In this document: positions 28,837 through 37,773 of the stretch, piece after piece
Layout: each line of letters begins with the position of its first letter
How positions within the stretch are numbered: the stretch's first letter is position 1
DNA from: Lewinellaceae bacterium
GTDB taxonomy: Bacteria > Bacteroidota > Bacteroidia > Chitinophagales > Saprospiraceae
Direction: 5' to 3'
Assembly (NCBI GenBank): GCA_020636155.1
Contig: JACJYM010000013.1
Coordinates: 1-64,000 of the forward strand
Length of the DNA stretch: 64,000 bases
Notes under the pieces: generated by a model
The model's database searches: none
Seen by the model: the letters and a program-made list of their open reading frames with translations, nothing else
Told to the model about the DNA's origin: nothing
Made by a program: the position numbers and the translations under genes

Positions 28837-30108
28837 ATGGAATATAAATCTGGCTTAGCTTTTGCTCAACAATTAGACCATCAAGACGAGTTGAAATCCT
28901 ACAAAAGTCAATTTAGTCATCCTACTCAGGAAAATGGAAATCCGTACATTTATCTATGCGGAAATTCTTTGGGTCTCATGCCAACATCGACACCGGATGC
29001 GGTAAAAGTAGAACTGGAAGATTGGGCAAAATATGGAGTAGAAGGACATCTCGAAGCAAGGAATCCATGGGTGTCATATCATGAACTCCTCACGGATAAG
29101 ATGGCCAAAGTGGTAGGTGCTAAGCCAAATGAAGTGGTGGTAATGAACAGCCTTACGGTGAACATTCATTTGCTGATGGTCAGTTTTTACAGGCCGACAG
29201 CTCAGCGGTATAAAATATTGATGGAGTACAGCCCCTTTCCCTCTGATAGGTATGCTTTTGAATCACAAGTCCGATTTCATGGTTACGACCCGAAAGAGGC
29301 GATTATTGAAATGATGCCTAACGAAGGCGAATCGACGATATCCTTGGAGAGCATTCGGGAGACGATAGAGAAGCATGGTGATGAGATTGCATTAATTCTC
29401 TTTGGTGGGGTGAACTATTACACAGGGCAAGCTTACGACCTTGCAAAAATTACGGAATATGGTCATCGCAAAGGTTGTGTGGTTGGATTTGACCTCGCTC
29501 ATGCGGCTGGCAATTTGAAGCTAAGACTCCATGAGGATGGACCGGATTTTGCGGCTTGGTGCAGTTATAAGTATCTGAATTCTGGACCCGGTAGTTTATC
29601 CGGTATTTTTGTTCATGAGCGACATGCGAGAGATTTTGATTTGCCGAGATTCGCCGGATGGTGGGGACATGATAAACACGAGCGGTTTTTAATGTCGGAT
29701 GATTTTAAACCCATGCCCGGAGCCGAGGGTTGGCAATTGAGCAATCCACCCATCTTATCCATGGCTGCTATCAAGGCAAGTCTAGAAATATTTGATGAAG
29801 TGGGCATGGATAAATTGGTCGAAAAGTCCAAAAATTTGACCTCTTACTGCGAATATCTACTCCATGAGCTCGACACAGATAGAATTAAAATCATCACACC
29901 TTCAGATCCGGCACAGCGGGGATGTCAACTATCGCTTAGTGTAAAAGGAGCTGATAAGTCATTGTTCAATCAGATATCTGTGGCTGGAGTTATTGCAGAT
30001 TGGCGAGAACCCGATGTGATAAGGATAGCGCCTGTGCCATTATACAACAGTTATGAAGATGTGTATCGATTTGTGGAAGTACTCAAAGATCAACTCGTCA
30101 GACCATAA
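28837..30108 (+). CDS. kynU: Kynureninase
   Basis: This 423-residue PLP enzyme cleaves kynurenine or 3-hydroxykynurenine to (3-hydroxy)anthranilate and alanine. Diagnostic segments are YLCGNSLGLMP near 34-44, GVEGHLEARNPW near 66-77, SPFPSDRYAFESQV, GFDLAHAAGNLKLRLHEDGPDFAAWCSYKYLNSGPG near 220-255 (PLP lysine in SYKYLN; quoted in two parts of one motif) and GCQLSLSV near the C-terminus. It fits tryptophan degradation by the kynurenine route; the other kyn genes are not adjacent. The 3' end overlaps the convergent deoxynucleoside kinase gene by 11 bases. Confidence 0.95.
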   Translation: MEYKSGLAFAQQLDHQDELKSYKSQFSHPTQENGNPYIYLCGNSLGLMPTSTPDAVKVELEDWAKYGVEGHLEARNPWVSYHELLTDKMAKVVGAKPNEVVVMNSLTVNIHLLMVSFYRPTAQRYKILMEYSPFPSDRYAFESQVRFHGYDPKEAIIEMMPNEGESTISLESIRETIEKHGDEIALILFGGVNYYTGQAYDLAKITEYGHRKGCVVGFDLAHAAGNLKLRLHEDGPDFAAWCSYKYLNSGPGSLSGIFVHERHARDFDLPRFAGWWGHDKHERFLMSDDFKPMPGAEGWQLSNPPILSMAAIKASLEIFDEVGMDKLVEKSKNLTSYCEYLLHELDTDRIKIITPSDPAQRGCQLSLSVKGADKSLFNQISVAGVIADWREPDVIRIAPVPLYNSYEDVYRFVEVLKDQLVRP

Positions 30109-30745
30109 GGCTAATTCGGTGGACACCTGGTTGATATTTTTTAGTAAGTAAGGACTTGATTGCCTCATAATGAGAGGTATTTGAAACAAAATCGAGATTG
30201 CCAAGATCAATAATTAAGACAGGGTAGGACAGGATATTGCGAAAGTACTCAAAATAGGAATCCTGAATTTTTTGTAGGTATTCTGGAGTGATGTGAGTCT
30301 CATAATTTCGACCCCTTTTCGCGATGCTGTCCATCAGGTAGTCAATGCTGCGATGAAAATAAACCATCAACTCCGGTTGAGGAAATCCCTGAAGCAATAC
30401 ATTAAACATTTTTGTAAACATTCGATACTCCTCTTCAGGAAGGTTCTGACGTGCAAAAAGCAAATTCTTGATGAATGCATAATCAGACAGCACAAAATCG
30501 GTAAAAATATTTCTAGCTTGAAAACTGTACTGCAACTGCTTGTACCTCTCCGTCATGAAAAACAGCTCTACGGTAAAGGCGTATCGTTCTGGTTCTTTAT
30601 AAAAGTAGGGGAGAAAAGGATTGTCGGCAAATTGCTCAAGTATCAAATCGCAGTTGTATTCTTCCTTGATTTGCTTGCAAAAAGATGTTTTTCCGGCACC
30701 TATATTACCTTCGATGCAAATGTAATGATAGGGAAAATCGGACAT
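30098..30745 (-). CDS. Deoxynucleoside kinase (dAK/dGK-like)
   Basis: This 215-residue kinase of the dNK/dGK/dAK superfamily phosphorylates deoxynucleosides for salvage. The P-loop is YICIEGNIGAGKTSF near residues 8-22. The substrate-site Glu lies in LILEQFADNPFLPYFYKEPERYAF, and the later ERS-type motif appears as VYFHRSIDYLMDSIAKRGRNYE near 133-154, containing the lid arginines. It is a normal-length single-domain protein. The substrate base is not certain; purine deoxynucleosides are the usual choice for Bacteroidota members. The coding end overlaps kynU by 11 bases. Confidence 0.9.
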   Translation of the reverse strand: MSDFPYHYICIEGNIGAGKTSFCKQIKEEYNCDLILEQFADNPFLPYFYKEPERYAFTVELFFMTERYKQLQYSFQARNIFTDFVLSDYAFIKNLLFARQNLPEEEYRMFTKMFNVLLQGFPQPELMVYFHRSIDYLMDSIAKRGRNYETHITPEYLQKIQDSYFEYFRNILSYPVLIIDLGNLDFVSNTSHYEAIKSLLTKKYQPGVHRISLMV

Positions 30746-30795
30746 AAAAAATCTTACTCGTTTTAGTTGGTTTAAAATTTATTAAAGCAATAGGG

Positions 30796-30803
30796 CAAAC
30801 TTA
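30796..30803 (-). promoter_or_regulatory. Putative -7 element of the deoxynucleoside kinase gene
   Basis: The minus strand reads TAAGTTTG, a full TAnnTTTG match about 50 bases before the ATG at 30745. I see no clear -33 element. Confidence 0.35.
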
Positions 30804-31142
30804 CTAAAACCAACAATGAATTTGACATATTTTATAAATTTAAATATAATTTATTTCGATATGAATGGATATTGAATTGAATTCCATGAGATATATGAAC
30901 TTTCCTCGCAATGTAGGATTTAACTTTATTCAAAACTCAGATTTAGTAAAAGTGATTGAATATGCTTTAATTACAGGAAGACATTTTTTCAAGAGAAGAA
31001 AGGAAGTAATCTTGCAATAATACCTCTATGTATTAGTATTCGATGTCTCGTGAAAATTTCTTAGTTATATATTCTGTTCTTATGTATTCAAGTTTGTCGC
31101 TTCTCTTCAATTAAACACCGAATATAAATAGCTCAAAAAACG
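30804..31142. other. Intergenic stretch with one possible 44-codon ORF
   Basis: This AT-rich gap separates two minus-strand genes. The only item of note is a plus-strand frame at 30886-31020 (ATG to TAA, 44 residues, beginning MRYMNFPRNVGFNFIQ and ending in a basic RHFFKRRKEVILQ). It is the length that chance would give in such DNA, and I do not recognise it. No RNA gene is seen. Confidence 0.3.
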
Positions 31143-31766
31143 CTATTTTTGAGAGTGAAAAATTGTTTTAAGGATAGAAAAACCAAATTCTAAAGTTGAA
31201 TTATTTGCATATAAAATGTAATGTGCCCCACCCGGACTAGATCGATGCTGGTCGTACGAATAATTGCTTATTACTCTCATACATTGGATTGTGACTTCAT
31301 GGTTTCTAATATTTTTTAATCTTAACCCTAATCCAAAACGGTAGCTTAAGTCAACAGTATTAGGTTCAAAACTACGTGAATCTGTATGTAGGTTTATTTC
31401 CGGAGCAAGTCCTAGTCTAAAAAATGGACTCAGTTTTCGCGACGGCAGTGTATTTATTTCTATTTCAAGTGGTAATATGAGATACGTCGAAGAAACATAA
31501 TAACTGTCATTTTTTCCTTGGAGACGTAAACCACTAGAGAGAGAAAAAACAGAACTTAACTTACCATATTTCATCAAGATGCCAAAATATTCTGCAGGAC
31601 TGTCAAAAGAAATGTCTGTTAATTCAATATCAAAATTTTCTACGGAATTGAATCCAATTCCAGCCTCTATTCCGATTCTAAAATTTGACGGAACTTGATT
31701 TTCTGATTGACAATAAAGCATTGAAGTCAATGACGTAGTCAGGAATAGTAAAAATGTGAATTTCAT
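31143..31766 (-). CDS. Outer-membrane beta-barrel protein (porin-like)
   Basis: This 207-residue protein has a signal peptide (MKFTFLLFLTTSLTSMLYCQ). The rest is made of short amphipathic strands with aromatic ends: FRIGIEAGIGFNSV, FSLSSGLRLQGK, LILPLEIEINTL, FFRLGLAPEINLH, YRFGLGLRLKN and LEFGFSILKTIF. This is the pattern of small eight-stranded outer-membrane barrels annotated as porin-family or OmpA-like-barrel proteins in Bacteroidota. Function is unknown. It stands alone, with about 390 bases of gap upstream and 420 downstream. Confidence 0.75.
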   Translation of the reverse strand: MKFTFLLFLTTSLTSMLYCQSENQVPSNFRIGIEAGIGFNSVENFDIELTDISFDSPAEYFGILMKYGKLSSVFSLSSGLRLQGKNDSYYVSSTYLILPLEIEINTLPSRKLSPFFRLGLAPEINLHTDSRSFEPNTVDLSYRFGLGLRLKNIRNHEVTIQCMRVISNYSYDQHRSSPGGAHYILYANNSTLEFGFSILKTIFHSQK

Positions 31767-32192
31767 AGTAGGCTTAAAGTTGAATTAGATAAATATTTTT
31801 TTCAATAAAACGAGGAAATCGGTTGTTTATTTTGAGATTCATCCATAATATGAAGCATAGAAACTTAAGTCTTAGAAAGCCACTCGAGAATTGAACTTTG
31901 GGAATTTTGATTAAAAAATCAACTAAGTTTGTACATCTGATGGTCTGAAAAACGAGGAGTAGTATTGTAATCTTATACCTGATTAAAATATTCTCAATGC
32001 TAATTCATTGGCCACATTACACATATATGTAATGAATTATCCCACAAAAGTTGTGAGAAATTAAAGGTAATTGAATCTTTTTAATGTAAATTTTAGTCGA
32101 TTCAAAAATTAATACTCGAATAACTTGTTACCTTTTGTAAAAAATGTTTTATATTTATTCGAGGAATTATTATTTCACAAAAATTACTAGAT
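31767..32192. other. Intergenic stretch with an inverted repeat before the HTH-like gene
   Basis: No gene or RNA is apparent. TAATTCATT (32001-32009) and AATGAATTA (32031-32039) form a 9-base perfect inverted repeat. CATTACA (32015-32021) and TGTAATG (32028-32034) form an overlapping inner one, so two alternative hairpins are possible. They lie about 155-190 bases before the ATG at 32193. Confidence 0.4.
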
Positions 32193-32450
32193 ATGAATAT
32201 TACATTTGATGAATTAAGAAAAATTAAGCACCAATTACCTACCGGTGGTGTTCATATGATTGCTGAGAAATTGAACATAGATGAACAGACGGTGAGAAAT
32301 TATTTTGGTGCCAAAAAATTTGAAAATGGTGAATTAGTTGGAAATCATATACAGCCGGGACCGGATGGTGGTATAGTACAAATAGAAGATGAAACAATTT
32401 TAAAGGCCGCGAAGGAAATAATTGCCGAAAATAAAGCGAATAGCAATTAA
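32193..32450 (+). CDS. Small HTH-like protein, 85 residues
   Basis: The N-terminal half reads as a helix-turn-helix: FDELRKIKHQLP, then GGVHMIAEKLNIDEQTVRNYFG, where AEKLNIDEQTVRNYF has the A-x3-G/N-x5-V spacing of a recognition helix. A short Gly/Pro-rich hairpin (HIQPGPDGGIVQI) and a C-terminal helix (ETILKAAKEIIAEN) follow. Similar small proteins are widespread in Bacteroidota, but I know of no assigned function. It is probably a DNA-binding protein acting in the cytoplasm. It is followed by a good terminator and looks monocistronic. Confidence 0.78.
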   Translation: MNITFDELRKIKHQLPTGGVHMIAEKLNIDEQTVRNYFGAKKFENGELVGNHIQPGPDGGIVQIEDETILKAAKEIIAENKANSN

Positions 32451-32473
32451 ATCACAAGGCGATTTATTATTAG

Positions 32474-32511
32474 AATGTCGAATGAATCTAGATTTATTCG
32501 ACATTTTTTTT
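32474..32511 (+). terminator. Rho-independent terminator of the HTH-like gene
   Basis: AATGTCGAAT (32474-32483) pairs perfectly with ATTCGACATT (32496-32505) around a 12-base loop and is followed by a T-run. Confidence 0.85.
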
Positions 32512-32555
32512 GTAAAAATATTCCTCACAATTACTTCTTAATACGGTTTTATATG

Positions 32556-32591
32556 AAAAAAGCCGTTGAATAAAAGTTCAACGGCTTTTTT
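32556..32591 (-). terminator. Terminator of the thioredoxin/adhesin-repeat gene (bidirectional shape)
   Basis: AAAAAAGCCGTTGAA (32556-32570) pairs perfectly with TTCAACGGCTTTTTT (32577-32591). The A- and T-runs on both sides allow termination in either direction. It lies 20 bases after the stop of the minus-strand giant gene. Confidence 0.85.
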
Positions 32592-32610
32592 CATTATTTA
32601 ATTCTTGACA

Positions 32611-35600
32611 CTACTTGACAAGAATCAATTTTTTCACTTGACTACCTTTCTCTGACACAATCGAGAATAAGTATAATCCAGGATTGTAATTTGAAAGGTC
32701 ATATCTCAAATCGTACTTTTTATTGATTAGATTGTTTTCAAATAGCTTTCTTCCTGTCACATCTTTAATAACCAATTTTGCATCAAGATATTCAGAAAAT
32801 TCTATGTTTAGATTAACGATTCCAGTCGATGGGTTAGGAGAGATTGTAAATCTTTCAATCTCATCGATGTCTCTTACACCAGAGACCTTTTTAACTGTGA
32901 ATGGCCCAAATGTCTTGGTACATCCATTTTCGTCAGTTACTTCGACCGTATAGTCACCGGAAGCCAATCCTTCGATAGTATTGCCAGTAGCTCCATTAGA
33001 CCAAGTATAAGTCAAATCTCCAGTGCCTCCTTCTGCATTGAAGGTTATACTTCCCGTATCTTGGTTCTGAGCTGTGTCTGTAATGTTTACCGCAGTTTCA
33101 ACGATTTCGCTTGGTTCATTTACAGTGAATACGTTAGTTGTTATACATCCGTTTTCGTCAGTAACCACTGCACTATAAGTGCCTGCGGCTAAATCTGACA
33201 ATGTTTTATCTAATGAATCATCTTCCCATACGATTGAAAGTTGACCGGTTCCTCCTGTTAATTCTAAACTAATGGAACCATCTTTTTCCCCGAAACAAGT
33301 CACATCCGTAATGGTTGCTTCAGTAGAAATAGCATCCGGTTGAGTAATTAAAAACGTCCCAGTGATTTGTGTGCCGTTGCTATCGGTAACTGAATATTGA
33401 TACTCTCCAGCTTCTAAGTTTTCATCACTTATCATATTACTGGCGTATCCGTTCACTCCTGTGACAGCAATCGTGTAGTCTGGTGAACCACCTGATATCA
33501 TCAATTCATAGCTACCATCCGCACTATTGCTACAGCTTGCATCGCTCACTAGAATCTGGGCTGATAAGACCGTTATGTACTGAATTTCTTGGCAATTGGT
33601 GTCCTCTCCGCAGTCATTGGTTACAGTTAAACACACATTGTATGTACCGTTCTGATCGTATTCTATGGTTGGATTTTCTTCCGTTGAAGTAGTTCCATTT
33701 CCAAAATCCCAACTATAACTGCTCGGCGAACCACTAGAAGTTGAGTTTAACATCACGACTCCATTCGCAGCCTCGGATGTAAACCCAGATACAGGAAGTT
33801 CTATGATTTCTTCTACATTATAAGCTAAAGTGCTTGAACAACCATTATTTTCATCCGACACCACGACAGTGTAAGTTCCAGCTTCTGTAACTTCTAATTC
33901 TAAGATGCCGCTTGCAATTTGCACATTGTCTTTATACCAAGCTATTGTGTAATTGGCTGGGTCACCATTTAATATTGCAGTGAGCATGACTGAGGTTAAC
34001 ACACATGTCAAGTTATCATTTGGTTCAGCCATAATTTGAGGAATGTCAGCTGACAAGGTAACTGTTGCGGTAGCTGTGTTTTCACAACCATTGGTACCTG
34101 TCACTTTCGCAACGAAATCTCCCGCAGAAGTTACAGTCACGCAATTTCCAGAGACATCTCCTTCCGGTAGTTGCCAAACCACACTTGCACCGCCATCAAC
34201 CGTAGCACATAGTTCAATCTCCTGCATTGAACAAGTAAGTTCTCCACTATTCACTGTTATCTGTGGTGCTTCCACATCCTCTGTGACGGTAGTTTCAATA
34301 CTAGTGGAACAACCGTTATTACTATTATTCACTGTTAATACATAGGTTCCTGGCATATCAACCTCAACAATTAATGAGTTTCCACCGCTGACGATATTAC
34401 CATCTGTTGTAGACCAAGTATAAGAAAATTCTGTTCCAGAACTACTGCCGTCCCCGTCAATCATGACATTAGTAACTGCACATGTTATCTCACCACTCGC
34501 GGCGGCGGTTGCCAATGGCGATGCAAAATCGCCAGTGACATTAACAGAAGCAGTCTGACTACATCCTGCATCATTGTCGAAAACCGTTAAAGTATAAGTG
34601 CCAGCAGCACTAACTACGGCATCTTGACTATTCTCACCTGACACAATATTGCCATCGACAGTACTCCAAGTATAAGTGATGTTATTACCTTCAGAAGATC
34701 CATCACCACTCACGGTAACTTCAGGATTGGCACAAGATAATAGACCATTATAAGATGCTTCTGCAACGGGACCATCTGAAGAAAGAATTTCAAATTCACC
34801 ATAAATCACGCAATTATTATCATCCGTTATTGAATAGGTGTAAACACCAGGTGCAATATCTTCAAAATAGCCTGTATAATTAAATCCAAAATTATCTATT
34901 TCGTAAGAATGTGGATATACACCACCGTAACTTACAATGGTGACAGTTCCATTTTCTGCTCCACAATCTGCATTTTCAGTATTCACTGTACTACCCAAAG
35001 CACTTGGTGATGTGAGGGTTTGTGATAAAATTAATTCACAACCATATGAATCTGTAGCCGTTATTGTGTAGGTACCTGCATACAAGTTGTCCTGGTAATC
35101 ACCAGATCCCCCGTTACTCCAAGTGTAATAAATACCACCATTACCTCCACTAGCATCTACACTTATTGAGCCAGTTTCATCACCAAAACACAAAATATTT
35201 TCAGAATCCACAATGCTGAATTCAAATGGTAAACCTGTTGATCCTCCTAAAACATCGTAAGTTTCTTCTACAAAATAACCATTAAAATCACTCAAAGTAC
35301 AAGAATAAACACCTGCATCTATATCATAAAGGGCAGTGCCTGAATCACCTGTTGACCATTCATAACTGATATTGCCTTGTCCACCAGTGGCTGATAAAAC
35401 AATCGAACCACTTTCAGGGCAAGGTGAATCTGTCACGGTGGCATTACCTAGAAGTGAAAATGAATTGAACAACCAGCTCTCCCAGGTACTCGTGGGTGCC
35501 TGACCTACTTCCCAAGTTGTAAATCCATTTGCCGAAATGGCATATAAAGTAGGAAAGTAAGTAATATTATAGTCCGCATTTACGGCACTATTAGGAAGAT

Positions 35601-36000
35601 CAATAATAGGATAAGGAGTGCCGGAAACCCAGTTGCCTTGAGTTCCACCATTAGGACCTACGCAAGTGGGTAAGCCGTATAGACAATCTAAATTATTATT
35701 TAGCTCTGCTTCCAAGAAAAAAACCATGATCTCGTCCGTACCATTTGGGCCGTATGCATCGTACAAATCTTCTAGAACTCCACTGTTGTGATAACTCCAA
35801 CAAGGACTACACCAAGTAGCAGAAAAATCTAAAATAACATGTTTTCCGGCATTTAGGTAATCGTATAAATGATGAACATTACCATTAATGTCAGTCAATG
35901 TCCAGTCTGGTGCAATGGTGCCATCGGGTAAACTTGCAAACGCTGATTTCGGTACTAAGAATGATAGGGATAAAATGAAACAGAGTAGAAGTCTTTTCAT
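32611..36000 (-). CDS. Giant secreted protein: N-terminal thioredoxin domain, SprB/Ig-like repeats, PKD domain, T9SS sorting domain
   Basis: This 1129-residue protein has a signal peptide (cleavage near AFA, residue 22). Next is a redoxin/thioredoxin domain at about 25-190 with FSATWCSPCWSYH near 60-72 and the cis-Pro strand YFPTLYAIS. A repeat array follows from about 195 to 1040: SprB-type units (SGSIVLSATGGQGNISYEWSTG and similar, ending AGxYxxxVTDxxGC) and Ig-like units with WSTVDGNIVSG / WSTTDGNIVSG, with a PKD-like unit near 750-835 (YSWDFGNGTTSTEENP). The final 85 residues are a T9SS type A sorting domain (FTISPNPSTGIVNLNI to KLILVK). It is probably exported by the type IX system and surface-attached or released. 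The intact CSPC suggests redox activity. It is followed by a strong terminator. Confidence 0.92.
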   Translation of the reverse strand: MKRLLLCFILSLSFLVPKSAFASLPDGTIAPDWTLTDINGNVHHLYDYLNAGKHVILDFSATWCSPCWSYHNSGVLEDLYDAYGPNGTDEIMVFFLEAELNNNLDCLYGLPTCVGPNGGTQGNWVSGTPYPIIDLPNSAVNADYNITYFPTLYAISANGFTTWEVGQAPTSTWESWLFNSFSLLGNATVTDSPCPESGSIVLSATGGQGNISYEWSTGDSGTALYDIDAGVYSCTLSDFNGYFVEETYDVLGGSTGLPFEFSIVDSENILCFGDETGSISVDASGGNGGIYYTWSNGGSGDYQDNLYAGTYTITATDSYGCELILSQTLTSPSALGSTVNTENADCGAENGTVTIVSYGGVYPHSYEIDNFGFNYTGYFEDIAPGVYTYSITDDNNCVIYGEFEILSSDGPVAEASYNGLLSCANPEVTVSGDGSSEGNNITYTWSTVDGNIVSGENSQDAVVSAAGTYTLTVFDNDAGCSQTASVNVTGDFASPLATAAASGEITCAVTNVMIDGDGSSSGTEFSYTWSTTDGNIVSGGNSLIVEVDMPGTYVLTVNNSNNGCSTSIETTVTEDVEAPQITVNSGELTCSMQEIELCATVDGGASVVWQLPEGDVSGNCVTVTSAGDFVAKVTGTNGCENTATATVTLSADIPQIMAEPNDNLTCVLTSVMLTAILNGDPANYTIAWYKDNVQIASGILELEVTEAGTYTVVVSDENNGCSSTLAYNVEEIIELPVSGFTSEAANGVVMLNSTSSGSPSSYSWDFGNGTTSTEENPTIEYDQNGTYNVCLTVTNDCGEDTNCQEIQYITVLSAQILVSDASCSNSADGSYELMISGGSPDYTIAVTGVNGYASNMISDENLEAGEYQYSVTDSNGTQITGTFLITQPDAISTEATITDVTCFGEKDGSISLELTGGTGQLSIVWEDDSLDKTLSDLAAGTYSAVVTDENGCITTNVFTVNEPSEIVETAVNITDTAQNQDTGSITFNAEGGTGDLTYTWSNGATGNTIEGLASGDYTVEVTDENGCTKTFGPFTVKKVSGVRDIDEIERFTISPNPSTGIVNLNIEFSEYLDAKLVIKDVTGRKLFENNLINKKYDLRYDLSNYNPGLYLFSIVSEKGSQVKKLILVK

Positions 36001-36160
36001 GTGTAACAGTTTTATTGGTATTGAAATTATTGCAGCTGCTAAGATAGAATAAAATTTAAATAGTCATATTTAAATTGGTGAAAAAAATTAGCTTTTGCAA
36101 ATAGTTGTTACATCACTGCTAGTATTTACATAGAACTTCTTATTACCAAATATAATTTTT

Positions 36161-37069
36161 TTAAAACTTGGTCAATTTTTTAAACTTTTGAAGCCTGTTT
36201 TTAATGTCGTTTTTGCTAAGATTTTTCAACCTGCTTATGCTAAATTCTTCCACGCAAAATGATGCCATCACGCTTCCTCTAATAATGGCTTTCTTTAAGG
36301 TTTTGAAATCCACTCTATCTTTTTGTGCTAGATAACCCATCATTCCGCCTGCAAAACTGTCACCTGCTCCAGTCGGGTCAAAAACTTCTGCCAAGGGTAG
36401 AGCCGGAGCAAAGAATATTTTATGGTCTTCAAAAAGTAAGGCACCGTGTTCTCCTTTTTTTATAACCAAAAAACGAGGACCCATTTTGTGAATTTCTTTG
36501 GCGGCTTTCACCAAAGAATATTCTCCACTTAATTGCCTTGCCTCTTCCTCATTGATGGTCAGTAAATCGATTTTTTTAAGCACCTTTTTTAAATCATCTA
36601 AGGCAATGTCCATCCAAAAATTCATGGTGTCTAGAGCAATCAATTTTTGATTTCCGTCAAGTTGTTCCAACACTTGAAGTTGAACTTGCGGTGTCAAATT
36701 GCCGAGCATGACATATTTACAATGCTTATAAGAATGGGGTAGTACAGGGTTGAAATCATCAAGAACATTGAGATCAGTAGTGATCGTATCACGAGAATTC
36801 ATATCCATGTGGTAGACACCTTCCCAAAAAAAGGTTTTGCCGTTTTTTTTGATTTCTAAGCCATCCATGTTGACTCCGCGATTTTCTAGGGCTTCGATTT
36901 CAGATTCTGGAAAATCATCCCCAACTATTGCACTCAGATTGATATTATTTGTAAAATAGCTTGCCGCATAGCTGATATAGGTGCATGCTCCACCAATTAC
37001 TTTTTCTGCCCTTCCAAATGGCGTCTGTATCGTATCAAATGCCACGGTTCCGATAGTCAATAAACTCAT
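36161..37069 (-). CDS. PfkB family carbohydrate/nucleoside kinase
   Basis: This 302-residue ribokinase-fold kinase has the N-terminal strand SLLTIGTVAFDTIQTP, GGACTYISYAASYF near 27-40 (substrate lid) and the PfkB signature 2 DPTGAGDSFAGGMMGYLA near 238-255, with the catalytic Asp in GAGDS. Bacteroidota members of this subgroup are usually annotated as sugar kinase; adenosine or ribose is possible and the substrate cannot be fixed by eye. The gene lies downstream of tRNA-Val on the same strand, separated by a terminator-like hairpin. Confidence 0.9.
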   Translation of the reverse strand: MSLLTIGTVAFDTIQTPFGRAEKVIGGACTYISYAASYFTNNINLSAIVGDDFPESEIEALENRGVNMDGLEIKKNGKTFFWEGVYHMDMNSRDTITTDLNVLDDFNPVLPHSYKHCKYVMLGNLTPQVQLQVLEQLDGNQKLIALDTMNFWMDIALDDLKKVLKKIDLLTINEEEARQLSGEYSLVKAAKEIHKMGPRFLVIKKGEHGALLFEDHKIFFAPALPLAEVFDPTGAGDSFAGGMMGYLAQKDRVDFKTLKKAIIRGSVMASFCVEEFSISRLKNLSKNDIKNRLQKFKKLTKF

Positions 37070-37083
37070 ATTCTTTTAAATTT

Positions 37084-37120
37084 AAAAAACTATCCCATAT
37101 TCCTACGAGGATAGTTTTTT
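37084..37120 (-). terminator. Terminator downstream of tRNA-Val
   Basis: AAAAAACTATCC (37084-37095) pairs perfectly with GGATAGTTTTTT (37109-37120), leaving a 13-base loop. On the minus strand the hairpin ends in a T-run, 15 bases after the tRNA 3' end and before the PfkB kinase gene. Confidence 0.8.
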
Positions 37121-37134
37121 TATTGATAAATCTG

Positions 37135-37209
37135 TGGAACATACTGGGCTCGAACCAGTGACCTCCGCCCTGTCAAGGCGGCACTCTAAACCAACTGAGC
37201 TAATGTTCC
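37135..37209 (-). tRNA. tRNA-Val (anticodon GAC)
   Basis: On the minus strand the 7-base acceptor stem GGAACAT pairs with ATGTTCC. The D arm has AGCTCAGTTGG. The anticodon arm is CCGCC-TTGACAG-GGCGG with anticodon GAC, which reads GUC. The T arm is CTGG-TTCGAGC-CCAG. The discriminator base is A and CCA is not encoded. It begins 6 bases after the stop of the thioredoxin lipoprotein gene and is probably part of the same transcript. Confidence 0.95.
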
Positions 37210-37214
37210 TTTTT

Positions 37215-37694
37215 CTATTGTTTTAACTCTTGTAATAATTGTTCGGGAGTTTTATATCCCCTGATATTTTTCACAAGATTATAATCTTTATCTAATATTG
37301 CAAAGGACGGATACCCTAAATTTCCTCGTAAATATTCTACTGCCAGATTGTTTACACCATTTCGACCACCGGCCTGCCATTGATACTCTTTGCCTGCAAA
37401 TTTCACCGACTCCTTTTGCTCAGCATTAAACTTCACATTATGGAAATTTTTATCCATATAATCGATTACGGCGGGGTCTTCAAAAGTACTTTTATCCATT
37501 TTCTTACACCAGCCACACCAATCTGTATAAAAGTCAATGAAAAACATTTTCTGGTCTTTATTCGCAATTTTAGATGCAGTATCTATGGATATCCATGTGA
37601 TACTGCCATCAGAGTTCTTAGGATAATCTTCTGATTTTTTACAAGCAGAAAATGCCATCGTAATTGCCAGACTTAATAGAATTATTCTCTTCAT
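37215..37694 (-). CDS. Thioredoxin-family lipoprotein
   Basis: This 159-residue protein has lipobox AFSAC (Cys17). The rest is one thioredoxin-like domain with FIDFYTDWCGWCKKMDKSTF near residues 49-68 (redox pair CGWC) and the cis-Pro NLGYPSFAILD near 130. The CGWCKxMDxxTF form is typical of the thioredoxin_7/DsbD-gamma-like group. It is probably a periplasmic membrane-anchored disulfide reductant or isomerase partner. The gene ends 6 bases before tRNA-Val, an unusually tight protein-tRNA junction. Confidence 0.9.
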   Translation of the reverse strand: MKRIILLSLAITMAFSACKKSEDYPKNSDGSITWISIDTASKIANKDQKMFFIDFYTDWCGWCKKMDKSTFEDPAVIDYMDKNFHNVKFNAEQKESVKFAGKEYQWQAGGRNGVNNLAVEYLRGNLGYPSFAILDKDYNLVKNIRGYKTPEQLLQELKQ

Positions 37695-37719
37695 TAATTA
37701 TGAATTACTAATTTTTGTG

Positions 37720-37727
37720 CAAATATA
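37720..37727 (-). promoter_or_regulatory. Putative -7 element of the thioredoxin lipoprotein / tRNA-Val unit
   Basis: The minus strand reads TATATTTG, a full TAnnTTTG match, 25 bases before the ATG at 37694. Confidence 0.42.
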
Positions 37728-37773
37728 TACATTCATGAATAGTCTCCTAAAAAAGCGTGATGCAATTTTTTAA

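Noticed and set aside
31132..31153. Terminator hairpin at the end of the beta-barrel gene
   Set aside because: CTCAAAAA/TTTTTGAG is A/T-only apart from its ends and overlaps the stop codon, with no T-run after it on the coding strand.
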